22,341 nt of DNA from an archaeon. GTDB lineage: Archaea > Asgardarchaeota > Hermodarchaeia > Hermodarchaeales > Hermodarchaeaceae. Below, in pieces: positions 1 to 7,976 of this stretch. The DNA is taken from contig JABXGX010000036.1 in assembly GCA_016550405.1 (NCBI GenBank), forward strand, positions 1 through 22,341, read 5' to 3'. A program made the position numbers and the translations under genes. The notes under the pieces are model-generated. The model was not told the origin of the DNA. It saw only the letters and a list, made by a program, of their open reading frames with translations, and did not search any database. Each line of letters opens with the position of its first letter. Within the stretch, counting starts at the first letter, position 1.

Positions 1-358
1 AATGAAAACAAATATTGTCTCCAAAGAAGTCCCGTACGAAGTCCCGATTACGGCCGGGTCAACCGACTACGTTTACTTCTTAGGGAACCGTCGTGAAAGC
101 TACTTTTATCTTCGCGGACAATATATCGGAGATGCCGATTTCAAAATTGATCTTCGCTTAATCAGTGAGGATGCCCCTAACAGCACTTCCATTCTTCTAG
201 ATGTTATCCGGGGTGTCCGGATTGGTATTGATCGTGGATTCACAGGACCCATTGATGCCATATGTTCATATGGGTTTAAGGCACCCCCTCGTCCTTATCC
301 TCTCTCAATCAGCGAAACTATCTTTGAGCATTTTATCCGCAGCACACGTCCCGTCTAA
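1..358 (+). CDS. ino1: myo-inositol-1-phosphate synthase, C-terminal part (5' end outside window)
   Basis: Converts glucose 6-phosphate to inositol 1-phosphate with NAD, the first step towards inositol phospholipid headgroups and some compatible solutes in archaea. The visible 118 residues match the C-terminal part of the archaeal/bacterial family: a KTN-V start, a Y-V-x-FLG strand, then the conserved run EDAPNS (about residues 56-61), DVIRG-R-GIDRG-GPI and Y-FKAPPRPYP near the end. The family is usually about 360-390 residues, so some 250 residues lie upstream and the ATG at position 2 is most likely an internal Met. The NAD-binding Rossmann part cannot be checked here. The stop is 38 nt before the first possible start of the ATP-grasp gene. 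Recognition rests on remembered family motifs. Confidence 0.85.
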   Translation, partial: MKTNIVSKEVPYEVPITAGSTDYVYFLGNRRESYFYLRGQYIGDADFKIDLRLISEDAPNSTSILLDVIRGVRIGIDRGFTGPIDAICSYGFKAPPRPYPLSISETIFEHFIRSTRPV

Positions 359-380
359 GGCCCAATTCAATCTAGCGTCC

Positions 381-390
381 TTTTATATTC
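381..390 (+). promoter_or_regulatory. possible TATA box for the ATP-grasp ligase gene
   Basis: The run TTTTATATTC lies just behind the synthase stop codon. A start of transcription about 26 nt downstream (near 412) would exclude the GTG at 397 and leave a roughly 30-nt leader before the ATG at 442. This supports 442 as the true start. Position and composition are seen; promoter function is inferred. Confidence 0.35.
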
Positions 391-396
391 CATGAA

Positions 397-1326
397 GTGA
401 AACGCATACTCTATACCAAGTGTAGTGTGAGTGTGCCTGTCATGCGAATTGGAATCGCTATGAGTCGAGACCGCCCGAACTGGCCTGTTCGACGATTAAT
501 TCGTGCCTTAGCTGCCCAATCTTGTGAAACTGTGACATTCTTATTGAGGAATCTCTCTGTGCACATGGATTCCGGAGAAAACCAGTTTCTTCTTCCACGT
601 CGACGACCGCTAGATGTGTCAGGAATTATTCTTCGAAGTATCGGCGGGGGGTCAACAGATCAGATCACTAGTCGGATTTCTGTACTTGAAGCATTGGAGT
701 TCTCAGGCATCCGGGTTTTCAACCGTGCTTATAGTCATCGACGTGCAAAAGATAAACTTGCCACATTAGTCTGGTTAGCACATAATGGGGTTCCGATTCC
801 TCGAACAACTGTTACTGAAAGACTAGCTGTCGCGGTCGCCGCGACCAAACGATACAAAGATATTGTATCTAAACCCCTGCGAGGTTCACAGGGGCAGGGG
901 ATTTTCCGATTGCAGGATCCGGATCTGGCATTCCGTTTATTCAAAATTCTACAGATCAAGAATCAAACTATGCTTATTCAAGAATTCATTGAGATTCCAA
1001 ACCGAGATATCAGAGTATTTGTGGTGGGGAAACAAGTCATTGGTGCGATGTATCGATACGCGAAACCCGGTGAATGGAAAACCAATGTGTCACGAGGTGC
1101 CAAACCTAAGGCGTGTCCATTATCTTCCGAGCTAGAAGCTCTCGCTTTAAAGGCGGCAGATGCCTTGGAAATGGATTTTGCAGGTATTGATATCCTTGAG
1201 GATAACGAACAGCTAGTTGTGAGTGAAGTAAATGCTGCTCCTAACTGGAGTGGATTACAAAAAGCCACAGGTGTCGATGCTGCTAAAGAAATTGTCACTT
1301 ACATTCTCCAAGAACTAAAAGGTTGA
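397..1326 (+). CDS. RimK-family ATP-grasp ligase (alpha-L-glutamate ligase type)
   Basis: An ATP-dependent carboxylate-amine ligase. Archaeal relatives include MptN and CofF, which add glutamate to tetrahydromethanopterin or F420, LysX, and RimK, which modifies ribosomal protein S6. Visible features: an N-terminal preATP-grasp strand, the Lys and glycine-rich ATP loop KPLRGSQGQGIFR, the RDIRVFVVG strand, the W-TNVSRGA segment, and the metal/ATP-binding end with FAGIDIL followed by SEVNAAPNWSGLQKATG. The reading frame opens with GTG at 397, but the ATG at 442 gives the typical family start MRIGIAMSR and fits the TATA box at 381-390, so 442 is preferred (294 residues). No LysW-like carrier gene is adjacent, which argues against LysX. 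The exact substrate cannot be read from sequence. Confidence 0.85.
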   Translation: MKRILYTKCSVSVPVMRIGIAMSRDRPNWPVRRLIRALAAQSCETVTFLLRNLSVHMDSGENQFLLPRRRPLDVSGIILRSIGGGSTDQITSRISVLEALEFSGIRVFNRAYSHRRAKDKLATLVWLAHNGVPIPRTTVTERLAVAVAATKRYKDIVSKPLRGSQGQGIFRLQDPDLAFRLFKILQIKNQTMLIQEFIEIPNRDIRVFVVGKQVIGAMYRYAKPGEWKTNVSRGAKPKACPLSSELEALALKAADALEMDFAGIDILEDNEQLVVSEVNAAPNWSGLQKATGVDAAKEIVTYILQELKG

Positions 1327-1992
1327 AGAAAAAGAACCTGGGATGGCAGCATCAAAAAAGACTACGCATCCCAAGAATCCTTATAGTTCTAGACCTTTAG
1401 CAAGGCCAGATTGGTCCATCTGAGCGTGGGTCCATATTGTTCCGCACCTTCATTGTCTCGCTTGCGGGTAAGTTGTTTCTGGAACCAGGCGGAATTTGAT
1501 TAGTTTAAAAGCGTTATGCCAAAATGCAGTAGTCTATAGGCTATTCTTAAGCCTTCAAATCCCTCCCTATGGCTCTTAGACTTGGTTTCCGCTTAAAGAT
1601 ATTAAGCAACGAGATTTCTCTGCAGATTGGAGAAAATTATCGAAGGACTACCTGTTCCTTTAAAAAAATCTATCAACGAAACGGAATTTTCTGGCGTCTT
1701 ACTCCCTTGTTAAGACTTTATTGGATTCTAGGCATGGCAAATAGCTCCTTCTACTTCTTGGGGGCACACTTAGAGCGCTAGATAAGGCAACCAGTTGTGG
1801 ACCCCGTCCCCATATCGCTTAAAAAATGATGAAATCACGCAAACAATCTTGATGGAGCGAGAATATGTGGACTCCGATCATATGAATCCCAAAGCAAAGG
1901 TGGATTTCAGTAGCTCTGATGGAGTATGGAATCCAACGCATTTTGGGCGGCTCTATTGGTTCGCATATCTCGCTTCTTATAATTACTAAGAC
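1327..1992. other. long gap without a convincing gene, possibly decayed coding sequence
   Basis: No convincing complete gene is present in 666 nt. Short frames exist: 1343-1423 (26 codons, basic), 1569-1781 (70 codons) and 1795-1989 (64 codons), but none has a promoter or Shine-Dalgarno site that I can defend. The last frame ends in a stretch GRLYWFAYL that resembles the end of DUF2867-type proteins, and a second LRLYW string occurs in the 1569 frame, so this could be a frameshifted remnant. That resemblance is weak and from memory. No tRNA-like fold or T-loop was found here. Confidence 0.4.
1975..1985 (+). promoter_or_regulatory. possible TATA box for the GH3 gene
   Basis: The run CTTCTTATAATTA ends about 10 nt before the GTG at 1993. 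Transcription starting about 26 nt downstream would begin near 2002-2008, close to the ATG at 2002 (codon 4 of the frame). This would give a leaderless mRNA starting at 2002 rather than at the GTG. Confidence 0.35.
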
Positions 1993-3579
1993 GTGAATGA
2001 AATGATTTGGAAACTAGCATCGAAGTTGCTTCATCGAGTAAGTGTGAAACCCTTTCTGAAAACATTGGAGCATCCTATAGCTGCTCAAGAAGATTCGCTT
2101 AAACGATTACTAAAATATGCGGCAAAGACGCATTATGGAAAAAAACATGGATTCAGTGATATTTGTGGATTTGAGGACTTGGTGCAACGGGTTCCAGTGA
2201 ATCAGTACGCAGACTTTGAGCCTCTAATTCTGAGTGAACTGGGAGGAAATTCAAATGTGCTCTATCCCGAACCCATTGAAAACGTTATGGCTACCAGTGG
2301 CACAACAGGAGAACCCAAACTCATCCCCTATACACGAACCTGTAATAAGTCCTGTTCGAAGTTGCGTATTCGGGTTTTCGCGTTTGCTGATTATCTGAGA
2401 CCGTTCTTCCATGGAAAACTTCTAGTGATGGCTGCCCCCTCCGTGTATAAACGTGTAGGAAATTGGGATGTTGGCTTTGTTTCAGGGCATTTGGCGAAAA
2501 ATGGGAATCCGCTCCTTTCTCGAAAAATTGTCCCAAAGGGAGAAGTGTTTGATTTACAAGATTGGGATGAAAAGTTCCGAGTATCGATTCAACAAGGAGT
2601 TGAAACACGAAATCTTACAGGAGCAGGAGGAATAACCTCCTTTGTATTAGCGATTCTTCGTCGAACAAAATACGAGTCATATGACTGGTTAAAGACTGAG
2701 TCAACCCTGTCAACAAAAACAAAGAAAGTTCTGGCTAAGGCTGTTAATGACGATGGCAGTCTTGATTTGCAGACTATCTGGCCCGATTTATCCGTAATTA
2801 TCAGTGCTGGAGTTACCCGTGACCTATATACCGCAACCATCCATGATCTGGTCGGGGATGTCCATATCCATGACTCCTATTCGGGTACAGAAGGCATGTA
2901 TGGCCTTCAAGTCTTTCAAGACTCCGATGGTGTGGCCCCTTTTGTAGATGATAACTTCTTCGAATTTGCACCCGCCCAAGATGGACCTTTATCAGCTGAA
3001 GTTGAAACGCTTCCTCTAAGTGATGTGAAAATAAATACACCATATCGTATCATCATTAGCTCACCCACAGGTCTCTGGCGCTATGATGTACATGATCTAG
3101 TTCAATTTACTTCATTGGATCCCTTGACTTTCAAATGTCTTGGAAAAAGTGAGAATGTGATGAACTTAAGTGGAGAGAAGGTCACAGAATGGGATGTCAG
3201 TTCCGCACTCACTGCAACCTGCGATGAATATGGAATTCAGCTCCGAGAATATGTCGTTGCACCAGAAGTCAATGCCTCCGGGGCCTCCTACCACATTTTT
3301 GCAGAACTCTCTAATCGACCAGAGAATCTTCACAAATTCACTCAGACTTTTGATGAAGCTCTCCAAAATACCAATAACTTATACCGGCATGTGCGGAACG
3401 CAGGAACCCTGCAACTTCCATCAATCCATGTCTTAGCTCCAGGAAGTTTCGATCAATATCAACAACATTGTCTGCAGAATGGTGCCTCGATAGCGGGGCA
3501 AACCAAGATTCGGCGAATTACGAATTTCGAAGAAGTCGCCACTAACCTGTTACCCACAGTGACACAAGTGACTGCATAG
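1993..3579 (+). CDS. GH3 auxin-responsive-promoter family acyl-adenylating enzyme
   Basis: A member of the ANL adenylating superfamily, GH3 branch. Plant members conjugate acyl acids such as jasmonate or indole-acetate to amino acids; archaeal and bacterial substrates are mostly unknown. Visible motifs: the ATP phosphate-binding loop MATSGTTGEPKLIPYT (residues 99-114), HDSYSGTEG (293-301) in the adenine/acyl-binding region, LWRYDVHDLVQF (from about 361), and the hinge region G-SENVMNLSGEKVTE (GEK at 394-396), followed by a small C-terminal domain. The length of 528 residues is normal, so the gene appears intact. It may start at GTG 1993 or at ATG 2002; a TATA-like site favours 2002. No carrier protein or transferase gene lies beside it, so it probably acts alone. 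Family assignment is firm; substrate is not. Confidence 0.9.
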   Translation: MNEMIWKLASKLLHRVSVKPFLKTLEHPIAAQEDSLKRLLKYAAKTHYGKKHGFSDICGFEDLVQRVPVNQYADFEPLILSELGGNSNVLYPEPIENVMATSGTTGEPKLIPYTRTCNKSCSKLRIRVFAFADYLRPFFHGKLLVMAAPSVYKRVGNWDVGFVSGHLAKNGNPLLSRKIVPKGEVFDLQDWDEKFRVSIQQGVETRNLTGAGGITSFVLAILRRTKYESYDWLKTESTLSTKTKKVLAKAVNDDGSLDLQTIWPDLSVIISAGVTRDLYTATIHDLVGDVHIHDSYSGTEGMYGLQVFQDSDGVAPFVDDNFFEFAPAQDGPLSAEVETLPLSDVKINTPYRIIISSPTGLWRYDVHDLVQFTSLDPLTFKCLGKSENVMNLSGEKVTEWDVSSALTATCDEYGIQLREYVVAPEVNASGASYHIFAELSNRPENLHKFTQTFDEALQNTNNLYRHVRNAGTLQLPSIHVLAPGSFDQYQQHCLQNGASIAGQTKIRRITNFEEVATNLLPTVTQVTA

Positions 3580-3582
3580 GGT

Positions 3583-3606
3583 TACAATTAATGAACACTT
3601 CAATTG
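3583..3606. repeat. short inverted repeat between convergent genes
   Basis: ACAATT and AATTGT flank about 12 nt in the 59-nt gap between the stop of the GH3 gene and the stop of the opposing membrane-protein gene. It may help end transcription, but it has only six base pairs and no clear T-run follows. Confidence 0.25.
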
Positions 3607-3638
3607 TCCTACAGGTTCTGGAATTAGTTACTCTTCGG

Positions 3639-4385
3639 TTAGCTTGGTGTTGGCGAAGTTGACGCAATTTGGCTTCGCTTCGCCCATCCAGGTTTGATAA
3701 GGAAACTCGTAGCTAGAATGGTATACCCAAGAAGGTCAACTAGTTCAGTAATCCAGACTAGATAAGCTAGGCCAATTACTTGTAGAACTGCCTTGATAAC
3801 CTGTGCCGTCATAAGGATAATGACTCCTAAGACTAGGACCAGACTGTGGACATCGGGGAGTCGACGAAGTCGCCATGCCCAAAGAAAGGTGATGACGAAA
3901 ACGATCATGATAATCGGCAGGAATGCGATGGCAAACAATTGAGCTAGCTCCATGGTTGGGGCAAGTGCAATTGCGGTGAAAAAGGTAATTGCAAAGATTG
4001 CCATTAGAACCCATCCAATGCGCATGTTCTCGGCTAGCCATATGCGTATGATAATGAAGAGAATCATTAGCATGGAGATGCCTGTTATCGATGCACGGAG
4101 TTTGAAGAGCTCAAGAGTAAAAACAGCGAGACCTGAATGAACAATTATTTCCATACATTCGCCAAAAGCGATGAACAAGATCGCTAATGCAATTAAGAAA
4201 GGAAAATCGGTGTAAAATCGCCGTTCTGCTCTCCCCCATTTCCAAAATAATAGAGTTGAGAGCGCAAACAAAACCGTGACTTTAAAGATTTCAATAATCC
4301 AAAGGGGATCCGGAGAGGGAAACTGCATAATGCTTCTCACCAGGGGTAAGTGGGGTATCAGTAATTCGTTTCTTCTTTTAAGCAT
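3639..4385 (-). CDS. multi-pass membrane protein of unknown function
   Basis: I do not recognise a family. The 248-residue frame encodes about seven hydrophobic segments, roughly at residues 28-48, 61-78, 88-105, 123-140, 147-170, 180-202 and 212-235, with short polar loops and a short basic-to-polar C-terminal tail. Such a seven-helix layout resembles membrane sensor modules, but no kinase or other output domain follows. Start choice is open. ATG 4385 gives a basic N-terminal extension. ATG 4328 (residue 20) has GGTGAG about 8 nt upstream and a TTTAAAT box at 4384-4390, which together favour it. It is last in a row of five minus-strand genes, 131 nt from the one upstream, so it may have its own promoter. 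It converges on the GH3 gene. Confidence 0.7.
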   Translation of the reverse strand: MLKRRNELLIPHLPLVRSIMQFPSPDPLWIIEIFKVTVLFALSTLLFWKWGRAERRFYTDFPFLIALAILFIAFGECMEIIVHSGLAVFTLELFKLRASITGISMLMILFIIIRIWLAENMRIGWVLMAIFAITFFTAIALAPTMELAQLFAIAFLPIIMIVFVITFLWAWRLRRLPDVHSLVLVLGVIILMTAQVIKAVLQVIGLAYLVWITELVDLLGYTILATSFLIKPGWAKRSQIASTSPTPS

Positions 4386-4516
4386 TTAAACTCCAATTAT
4401 CGTGATAGGTTGATGAACAGACCTTTGGTACGTCGAAATATTTGCCGCTAATGGTAGCAAGGAGGCGACTCAAATTTAGTTCCAAATAACAACTTACGAC
4501 CTCCAATATTTGCTAG

Positions 4517-5464
4517 CTAGTCTTCTTCGTGGATAATTCCGGCTTTCAGAAGTAGTTCGTAAATGAATTGATTTGTTTCTGAAGGTGCCCGTAGTATCGA
4601 TTTATGGATATTAACGAGGTATTGATGAATTCGATCAAATTCGTCCAGGAAGCTCGAGTGTGGACCTACGTTTCCAACCAAGAGATCAAGTTCATGTAAT
4701 CGGCTTCGCGCATGCTCGATGAGATTGTGAAGACCTGTCCATGTAAGATAATCAGTCTGACCCAAGGTTATAATTGCTCTAGCAGTATCAATTAAGAGAA
4801 AAGAGAGTGCCCAGGGTTCTTCTACGGCCTCAAGATATGAGGGGAGCGGTAGTTCATAGAGTAAGGCTATGTGCTGATATGCCACACCATTAGTGTATCC
4901 CCTTTCTATGAGGAGTTGGTCGGCAAGATACGCCCTCAAGCGGAAAATTGCTTCCAGAGTTAATGAATAAATTGTGGGATCACTATCCGTGGGGTCGTGG
5001 GGGATTCGAGGATTAAGGGTGGATATTGGGGAAAGGCTTATGGGCTGACATTCGAGATATGGAGGAAGCACCATTTCTGGTGTGGTGATGGGCATATAGT
5101 AGGGGTAGTCTTCTTCAGTATGGGCAAAATGCTGAGCGTATCCTAATGGAATGAGGTAATCGATGTTATGGTGACTCGGGGATTGTAATGGGTCGGCAAC
5201 CAGAACACAGGTATCTCGGTTGGACCATAAAGGCATCCAGGCCATATGAGGCCAGAGGGGGGCTTCATCATCCTCAGAGGGCATGGAGATAATACGCAAC
5301 CGCATATCGCTGCAAAACGCCGCTTGAACACGTTTGATGGCCGACCTGTACTGTAGGGTTACCTCCCGGTAACCAGTAGTCATCAACATTTGATCTAAGG
5401 CCTCATCACGAAGGCCATATCCTTCGCTGAGCCCTTCAGAAGGTAAAAGAGTATTTGGTTCCAT
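4517..5464 (-). CDS. unknown soluble protein (315 residues)
   Basis: Not recognised. The frame is open from 5593, but that start would overlap the transporter gene. The ATG at 5464 is preferred because a clear TATA box at 5495-5504 predicts a transcript beginning only about 10 nt upstream, giving the N-terminus MEPNTLLPSEG. The N-terminal half (about residues 30-180) is rich in Pro, Trp and His and reads like a compact alpha/beta domain containing a PLWPHMAWMPLW segment. The C-terminal half is mainly helical, with an acidic end. No signal peptide or membrane segment is visible. It follows the RAM-transporter gene on the same strand but seems transcribed separately. I cannot propose a function. 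Confidence 0.75.
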   Translation of the reverse strand: MEPNTLLPSEGLSEGYGLRDEALDQMLMTTGYREVTLQYRSAIKRVQAAFCSDMRLRIISMPSEDDEAPLWPHMAWMPLWSNRDTCVLVADPLQSPSHHNIDYLIPLGYAQHFAHTEEDYPYYMPITTPEMVLPPYLECQPISLSPISTLNPRIPHDPTDSDPTIYSLTLEAIFRLRAYLADQLLIERGYTNGVAYQHIALLYELPLPSYLEAVEEPWALSFLLIDTARAIITLGQTDYLTWTGLHNLIEHARSRLHELDLLVGNVGPHSSFLDEFDRIHQYLVNIHKSILRAPSETNQFIYELLLKAGIIHEED

Positions 5465-5494
5465 CGTAATCAAGGGGTGGGCGGAATTTGGTTT

Positions 5495-5504
5495 TTTTAT
5501 ATAG
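5495..5504 (-). promoter_or_regulatory. TATA box for the 5464-4517 gene
   Basis: On the minus strand the sequence reads GCTATATAAAAAAACC, a near-consensus archaeal TATA element centred about 36 nt before the ATG at 5464. With transcription beginning about 26 nt downstream the leader would be about 10 nt, typical for a nearly leaderless archaeal gene. It also rules out the longer reading frame to 5593 as the translated product. Confidence 0.7.
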
Positions 5505-5546
5505 CTTACGGAGGCTTGTAAAAAACTAATCTGAACCGAATTGTAG

Positions 5547-6851
5547 CTATTCCCATTCCTTAAGGATGAGCGAGGTTTCCATATCCACGACACCTTTGAT
5601 CTCTTCGATTTTTCGAAGTGTCTTTACTCGGGTGCTGCTTAGGGTTCGTATTTCGATACGGATTAGATAGTCCCAAGTGCCTGATAGTGCTGAAACGCGA
5701 CGAACACCGTGAATATGTCTCAAGTCGCTTATGATGTCGCCTGTACCCGGTCTTAGTTTCACGAATACATACCCGCGAAGTGTGGCGCTTGATAAGGCGA
5801 CGATACCTGCAACAACGAAAATAGTGCCTGTGAGTTTGAGCATCCAAGATAAGAAATCAGTCGCAGGAGGATTGAATATTCCTGGTAAAAGAATTGCGCC
5901 AATCATTGTTAACGGGATACCGAGGATGATTGCTATGGATCCTATGCTTTGGACAACCGACATCTTTCCTCGACCTAAAGCTTGTAGATATGCCACGATT
6001 GAGAAAAATGTAAAAGTGACTGGCAATAGTACCCACGCCCAAATTAATGGTAGCTGGAGAATCAGCAATATGATAACATCGGGTGTAATGAAGGGAATCA
6101 TGAAGATCGTCATGATGATGTTTAGGAATAGTAGGATCCATAACCGTAAATTTAGGGAATCTGTAGTGGTGTTCGGTCGAATTTCTGCACGTTTCGCACG
6201 ACTTTGAAAGAAGATGCTAAATGCAATTCCACCTGCCCAGACTGTTATCACGAACAACAATAAATAGGGATTGAAAATCCCCACTGGTGTAATCCCGACC
6301 AATATGACTCCAAAGGCGATGGCAAGAATTGAGAGCGCCTCAATAGGGCTAGGCCAATCCCGAATCAGGATAAGGTCCCCAATCATGAGATAGATGAGCG
6401 ATAATCGAGAGAAGGGAATAACCGCTGAGACATCTGAGCTTTGCCCCGCAACATAGTAATAAGCGAAGGTTGCGATGCCCGCAAATAGCCCTGCAAGGAT
6501 AATGTCGCGAATAATTTTCCGAGAAGGTAGAGTAATGTGAGCAAAGGATCGATCAATGGTAGTTCCAAGACTTCGGCGACGCGCACGATTAGTGGGGATA
6601 CTAAGAATAATTAGTAAAATGATGGTAAACAAGAATGCAAGCCACTGTTCTGCAAGTGCAAATGCTACGGCTGCATGAATATTGAGGAGGAATGGGTGGA
6701 AAAAAATTCGGTAAATAAAGACATCGAAGAACACGGAGAAAGCGTATAACACGCCCGAGGTGAGGGCGAGGAAATAGAAGACGGTTTTTGCTGGCCGGGC
6801 GCCTATGAGTTGTTCCATCGCTGCTCGCAAACTCGTCCTCCCCGGTTCCAT
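5547..6851 (-). CDS. EamA/DMT-type permease with fused C-terminal RAM (Lrp/AsnC effector) domain
   Basis: Probably a drug/metabolite-superfamily permease moving small metabolites or amino acids across the cytoplasmic membrane. Residues about 20-355 hold roughly ten hydrophobic segments. The stretch SDVSAVIPFSRLSLIYLMIG followed by the acidic-basic loop and FGVILVGITP resembles the EamA half-repeat. Residues 360-434 form a complete RAM-type ferredoxin-like domain: GYVFVKLRPG at strand 1, the helix ISDLRHIHGV, the strand VSALSGTWDYLIRIEI, and a last helix and strand ending VVDMETSLIL. In Lrp/AsnC proteins this fold binds amino acids and oligomerises. The gene is 15 nt downstream of a stand-alone RAM gene, suggesting one operon. 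A downstream Met (residue 12, 6818) is an alternative start. Substrate is unknown; the fusion is the notable point. Confidence 0.8.
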   Translation of the reverse strand: MEPGRTSLRAAMEQLIGARPAKTVFYFLALTSGVLYAFSVFFDVFIYRIFFHPFLLNIHAAVAFALAEQWLAFLFTIILLIILSIPTNRARRRSLGTTIDRSFAHITLPSRKIIRDIILAGLFAGIATFAYYYVAGQSSDVSAVIPFSRLSLIYLMIGDLILIRDWPSPIEALSILAIAFGVILVGITPVGIFNPYLLLFVITVWAGGIAFSIFFQSRAKRAEIRPNTTTDSLNLRLWILLFLNIIMTIFMIPFITPDVIILLILQLPLIWAWVLLPVTFTFFSIVAYLQALGRGKMSVVQSIGSIAIILGIPLTMIGAILLPGIFNPPATDFLSWMLKLTGTIFVVAGIVALSSATLRGYVFVKLRPGTGDIISDLRHIHGVRRVSALSGTWDYLIRIEIRTLSSTRVKTLRKIEEIKGVVDMETSLILKEWE

Positions 6852-6866
6852 GGTTTTCTCGTATCT

Positions 6867-7193
6867 TTAGAACTCTTTTTCAACAACCGCTGTAGTGACA
6901 CTTTCCAATCCCTGAATTTTACCGATATGATTAACGGTAAGTTCATACAAGGCTTCAAGGTTAGGCAAGTTCAAACGGGCAACAACATCGTATTCTCCTG
7001 TTGTTACCGTAATACTAGTTGCTTCTTTCAGTTCTCGCAGGGCTTCCACAACATTTTGGATATGCCCCATGAACACTTTGCATAAGATATAGACTGAAAC
7101 TGTCAATGAGTGCAATCTCCCTTTCTGGTTACTGATGCCTTCACCCGGCACACTGTGATTAAAGGTTTTCTTATCTTTCCTACTCCTAGGCAT
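6867..7193 (-). CDS. stand-alone RAM-domain (Lrp/AsnC ligand-binding) protein
   Basis: A small regulator-type protein made of one RAM domain without a DNA-binding helix-turn-helix. The domain runs from SVYILCKV (about residue 32) through a helix VVEALRELKEA, the hallmark TGEYDVVARL (about residues 65-74) and a final IGKIQGLESVTTAVVE strand. Such proteins bind amino acids or related effectors and form oligomers, sometimes modulating partner proteins. The frame opens at ATG 7193, but the first 29 residues are polar and unlike the family. TTG at 7106 or 7115, preceded by AGGGAGA, is a credible real start and leaves the complete domain. The neighbour downstream by 15 nt encodes a permease with the same kind of domain, so mixed oligomers or joint sensing are possible. 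Confidence 0.8.
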   Translation of the reverse strand: MPRSRKDKKTFNHSVPGEGISNQKGRLHSLTVSVYILCKVFMGHIQNVVEALRELKEATSITVTTGEYDVVARLNLPNLEALYELTVNHIGKIQGLESVTTAVVEKEF

Positions 7194-7254
7194 TTGAAGG
7201 ACCTAAAATCCACGTGATTTCTAAATGCGATGATGTTTGATTAATCAACTATAC

Positions 7255-7533
7255 TCAAACTAGATCTTCAGTCATTGCTTCTACTTTCATACAATTGCTA
7301 ATGAAATCATCAAGGGCATAACGTTCACTTCCAACACAATGTTTTACTTCGACTTGCGCTGAATGGATTGCTAGTAGAAGTGATTCTCTAAGAGCCATTT
7401 TCACAGGCATTCCCGCCACAATATACTGTGAAATCTGTTCTAACAATCCCTTTGCTAAAGGCAATGCTGGTCCTCTGGCCTGTACTGTGATTCGCCGCAT
7501 AACTGAATCAATTAACCATTGAGGTTTTTTCAT
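7255..7533 (-). CDS. small unknown protein (92 residues)
   Basis: Not recognised. The frame is open from ATG 7572, but ATG 7533 (MKKPQWLIDSVMRR) is preferred: GGAG lies nine nt upstream (7543-7546), and a TTTAAGTA element near 7576-7583 could serve the transcript. The protein is mostly helical, with PLAKGLLEQISQYIVAGM and MALRESLLLAIHSAQVEVK as its main segments, then a short CVGSERYALDDFI turn-helix and two further Cys/Met-containing positions. No membrane segment or metal motif is evident. It lies 61 nt upstream of the RAM gene on the same strand and could be the first gene of that transcript. Confidence 0.6.
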   Translation of the reverse strand: MKKPQWLIDSVMRRITVQARGPALPLAKGLLEQISQYIVAGMPVKMALRESLLLAIHSAQVEVKHCVGSERYALDDFISNCMKVEAMTEDLV

Positions 7534-7542
7534 TCCTGTAAT

Positions 7543-7546
7543 CTCC
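7543..7546 (-). promoter_or_regulatory. ribosome binding site GGAG deciding the start at 7533
   Basis: On the minus strand the sequence reads GCGGAGATTACAGGAATG, putting GGAG nine nt before the ATG at 7533. The upstream ATG at 7572 has no such site. Confidence 0.5.
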
Positions 7547-7912
7547 GCATTCTCACTTCTAGATAGTAACATTACTTAAACTACACACCGCGGGTGAATG
7601 CTATTTCGAACACATTGCTCATCGAGTTTCCGTATTCCGCTCCTCGGAACTATCCGAAATGGGATTCTCCAATAATCAGAGCTTGCATTGACCCGAGTTC
7701 TGAGTATCTTAGAATTTTCGCTATTGAAGGATAGATCACCATATTTGTAATCTATTTTACAGGTAGATCTAGCTTGTTCAGATATTACTCCATTTTTCTG
7801 AACACACTAGAAAATCTGTGATTTCTGGACCTTCCAACACGCAATCGGGAAGCAGTCAACAGTCTGTCAGTAAAAATGAAGTTCTACAAATTAAGAAGAA
7901 TTATTCTAACAA

Positions 7913-7931
7913 GGTGCATTTGTTTTGCACC
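7913..7931. repeat. 6-bp perfect inverted repeat, possible operator
   Basis: GGTGCA, a loop TTTGTTT, then TGCACC. It lies 34 nt before the putative TATA box of the envelope cluster and has no following T-run, so an operator for a regulator is more likely than a terminator. Confidence 0.35.
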
Positions 7932-7964
7932 CACATTTTATCCAATGGTGCTTCGAATAGAAAT

Positions 7965-7976
7965 CCTTAAAAATTC
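7965..7976 (+). promoter_or_regulatory. likely TATA box of the envelope cluster
   Basis: CCTTAAAAATTCC is centred about 30 nt before the ATG at 8000, the spacing expected for a leaderless archaeal transcript. It would drive the membrane protein and the coupled peptidase gene. Confidence 0.5.

Noticed and set aside
786..800. GGGTTCCGATTCCTC resembles a tRNA T-loop
   Set aside because: It lies inside the ATP-grasp gene (GVPIPR), and no acceptor or anticodon stems could be paired around it.
397..1326. LysX (lysine/arginine biosynthesis ligase)
   Set aside because: No LysW carrier or Lys/Arg pathway gene is nearby; the general RimK-family call is safer.
5731..6207. 158-codon open frame on the + strand
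   Set aside because: It is antisense to the RAM-fused permease, whose membrane segments and RAM domain are clear; the frame itself shows no family signal.
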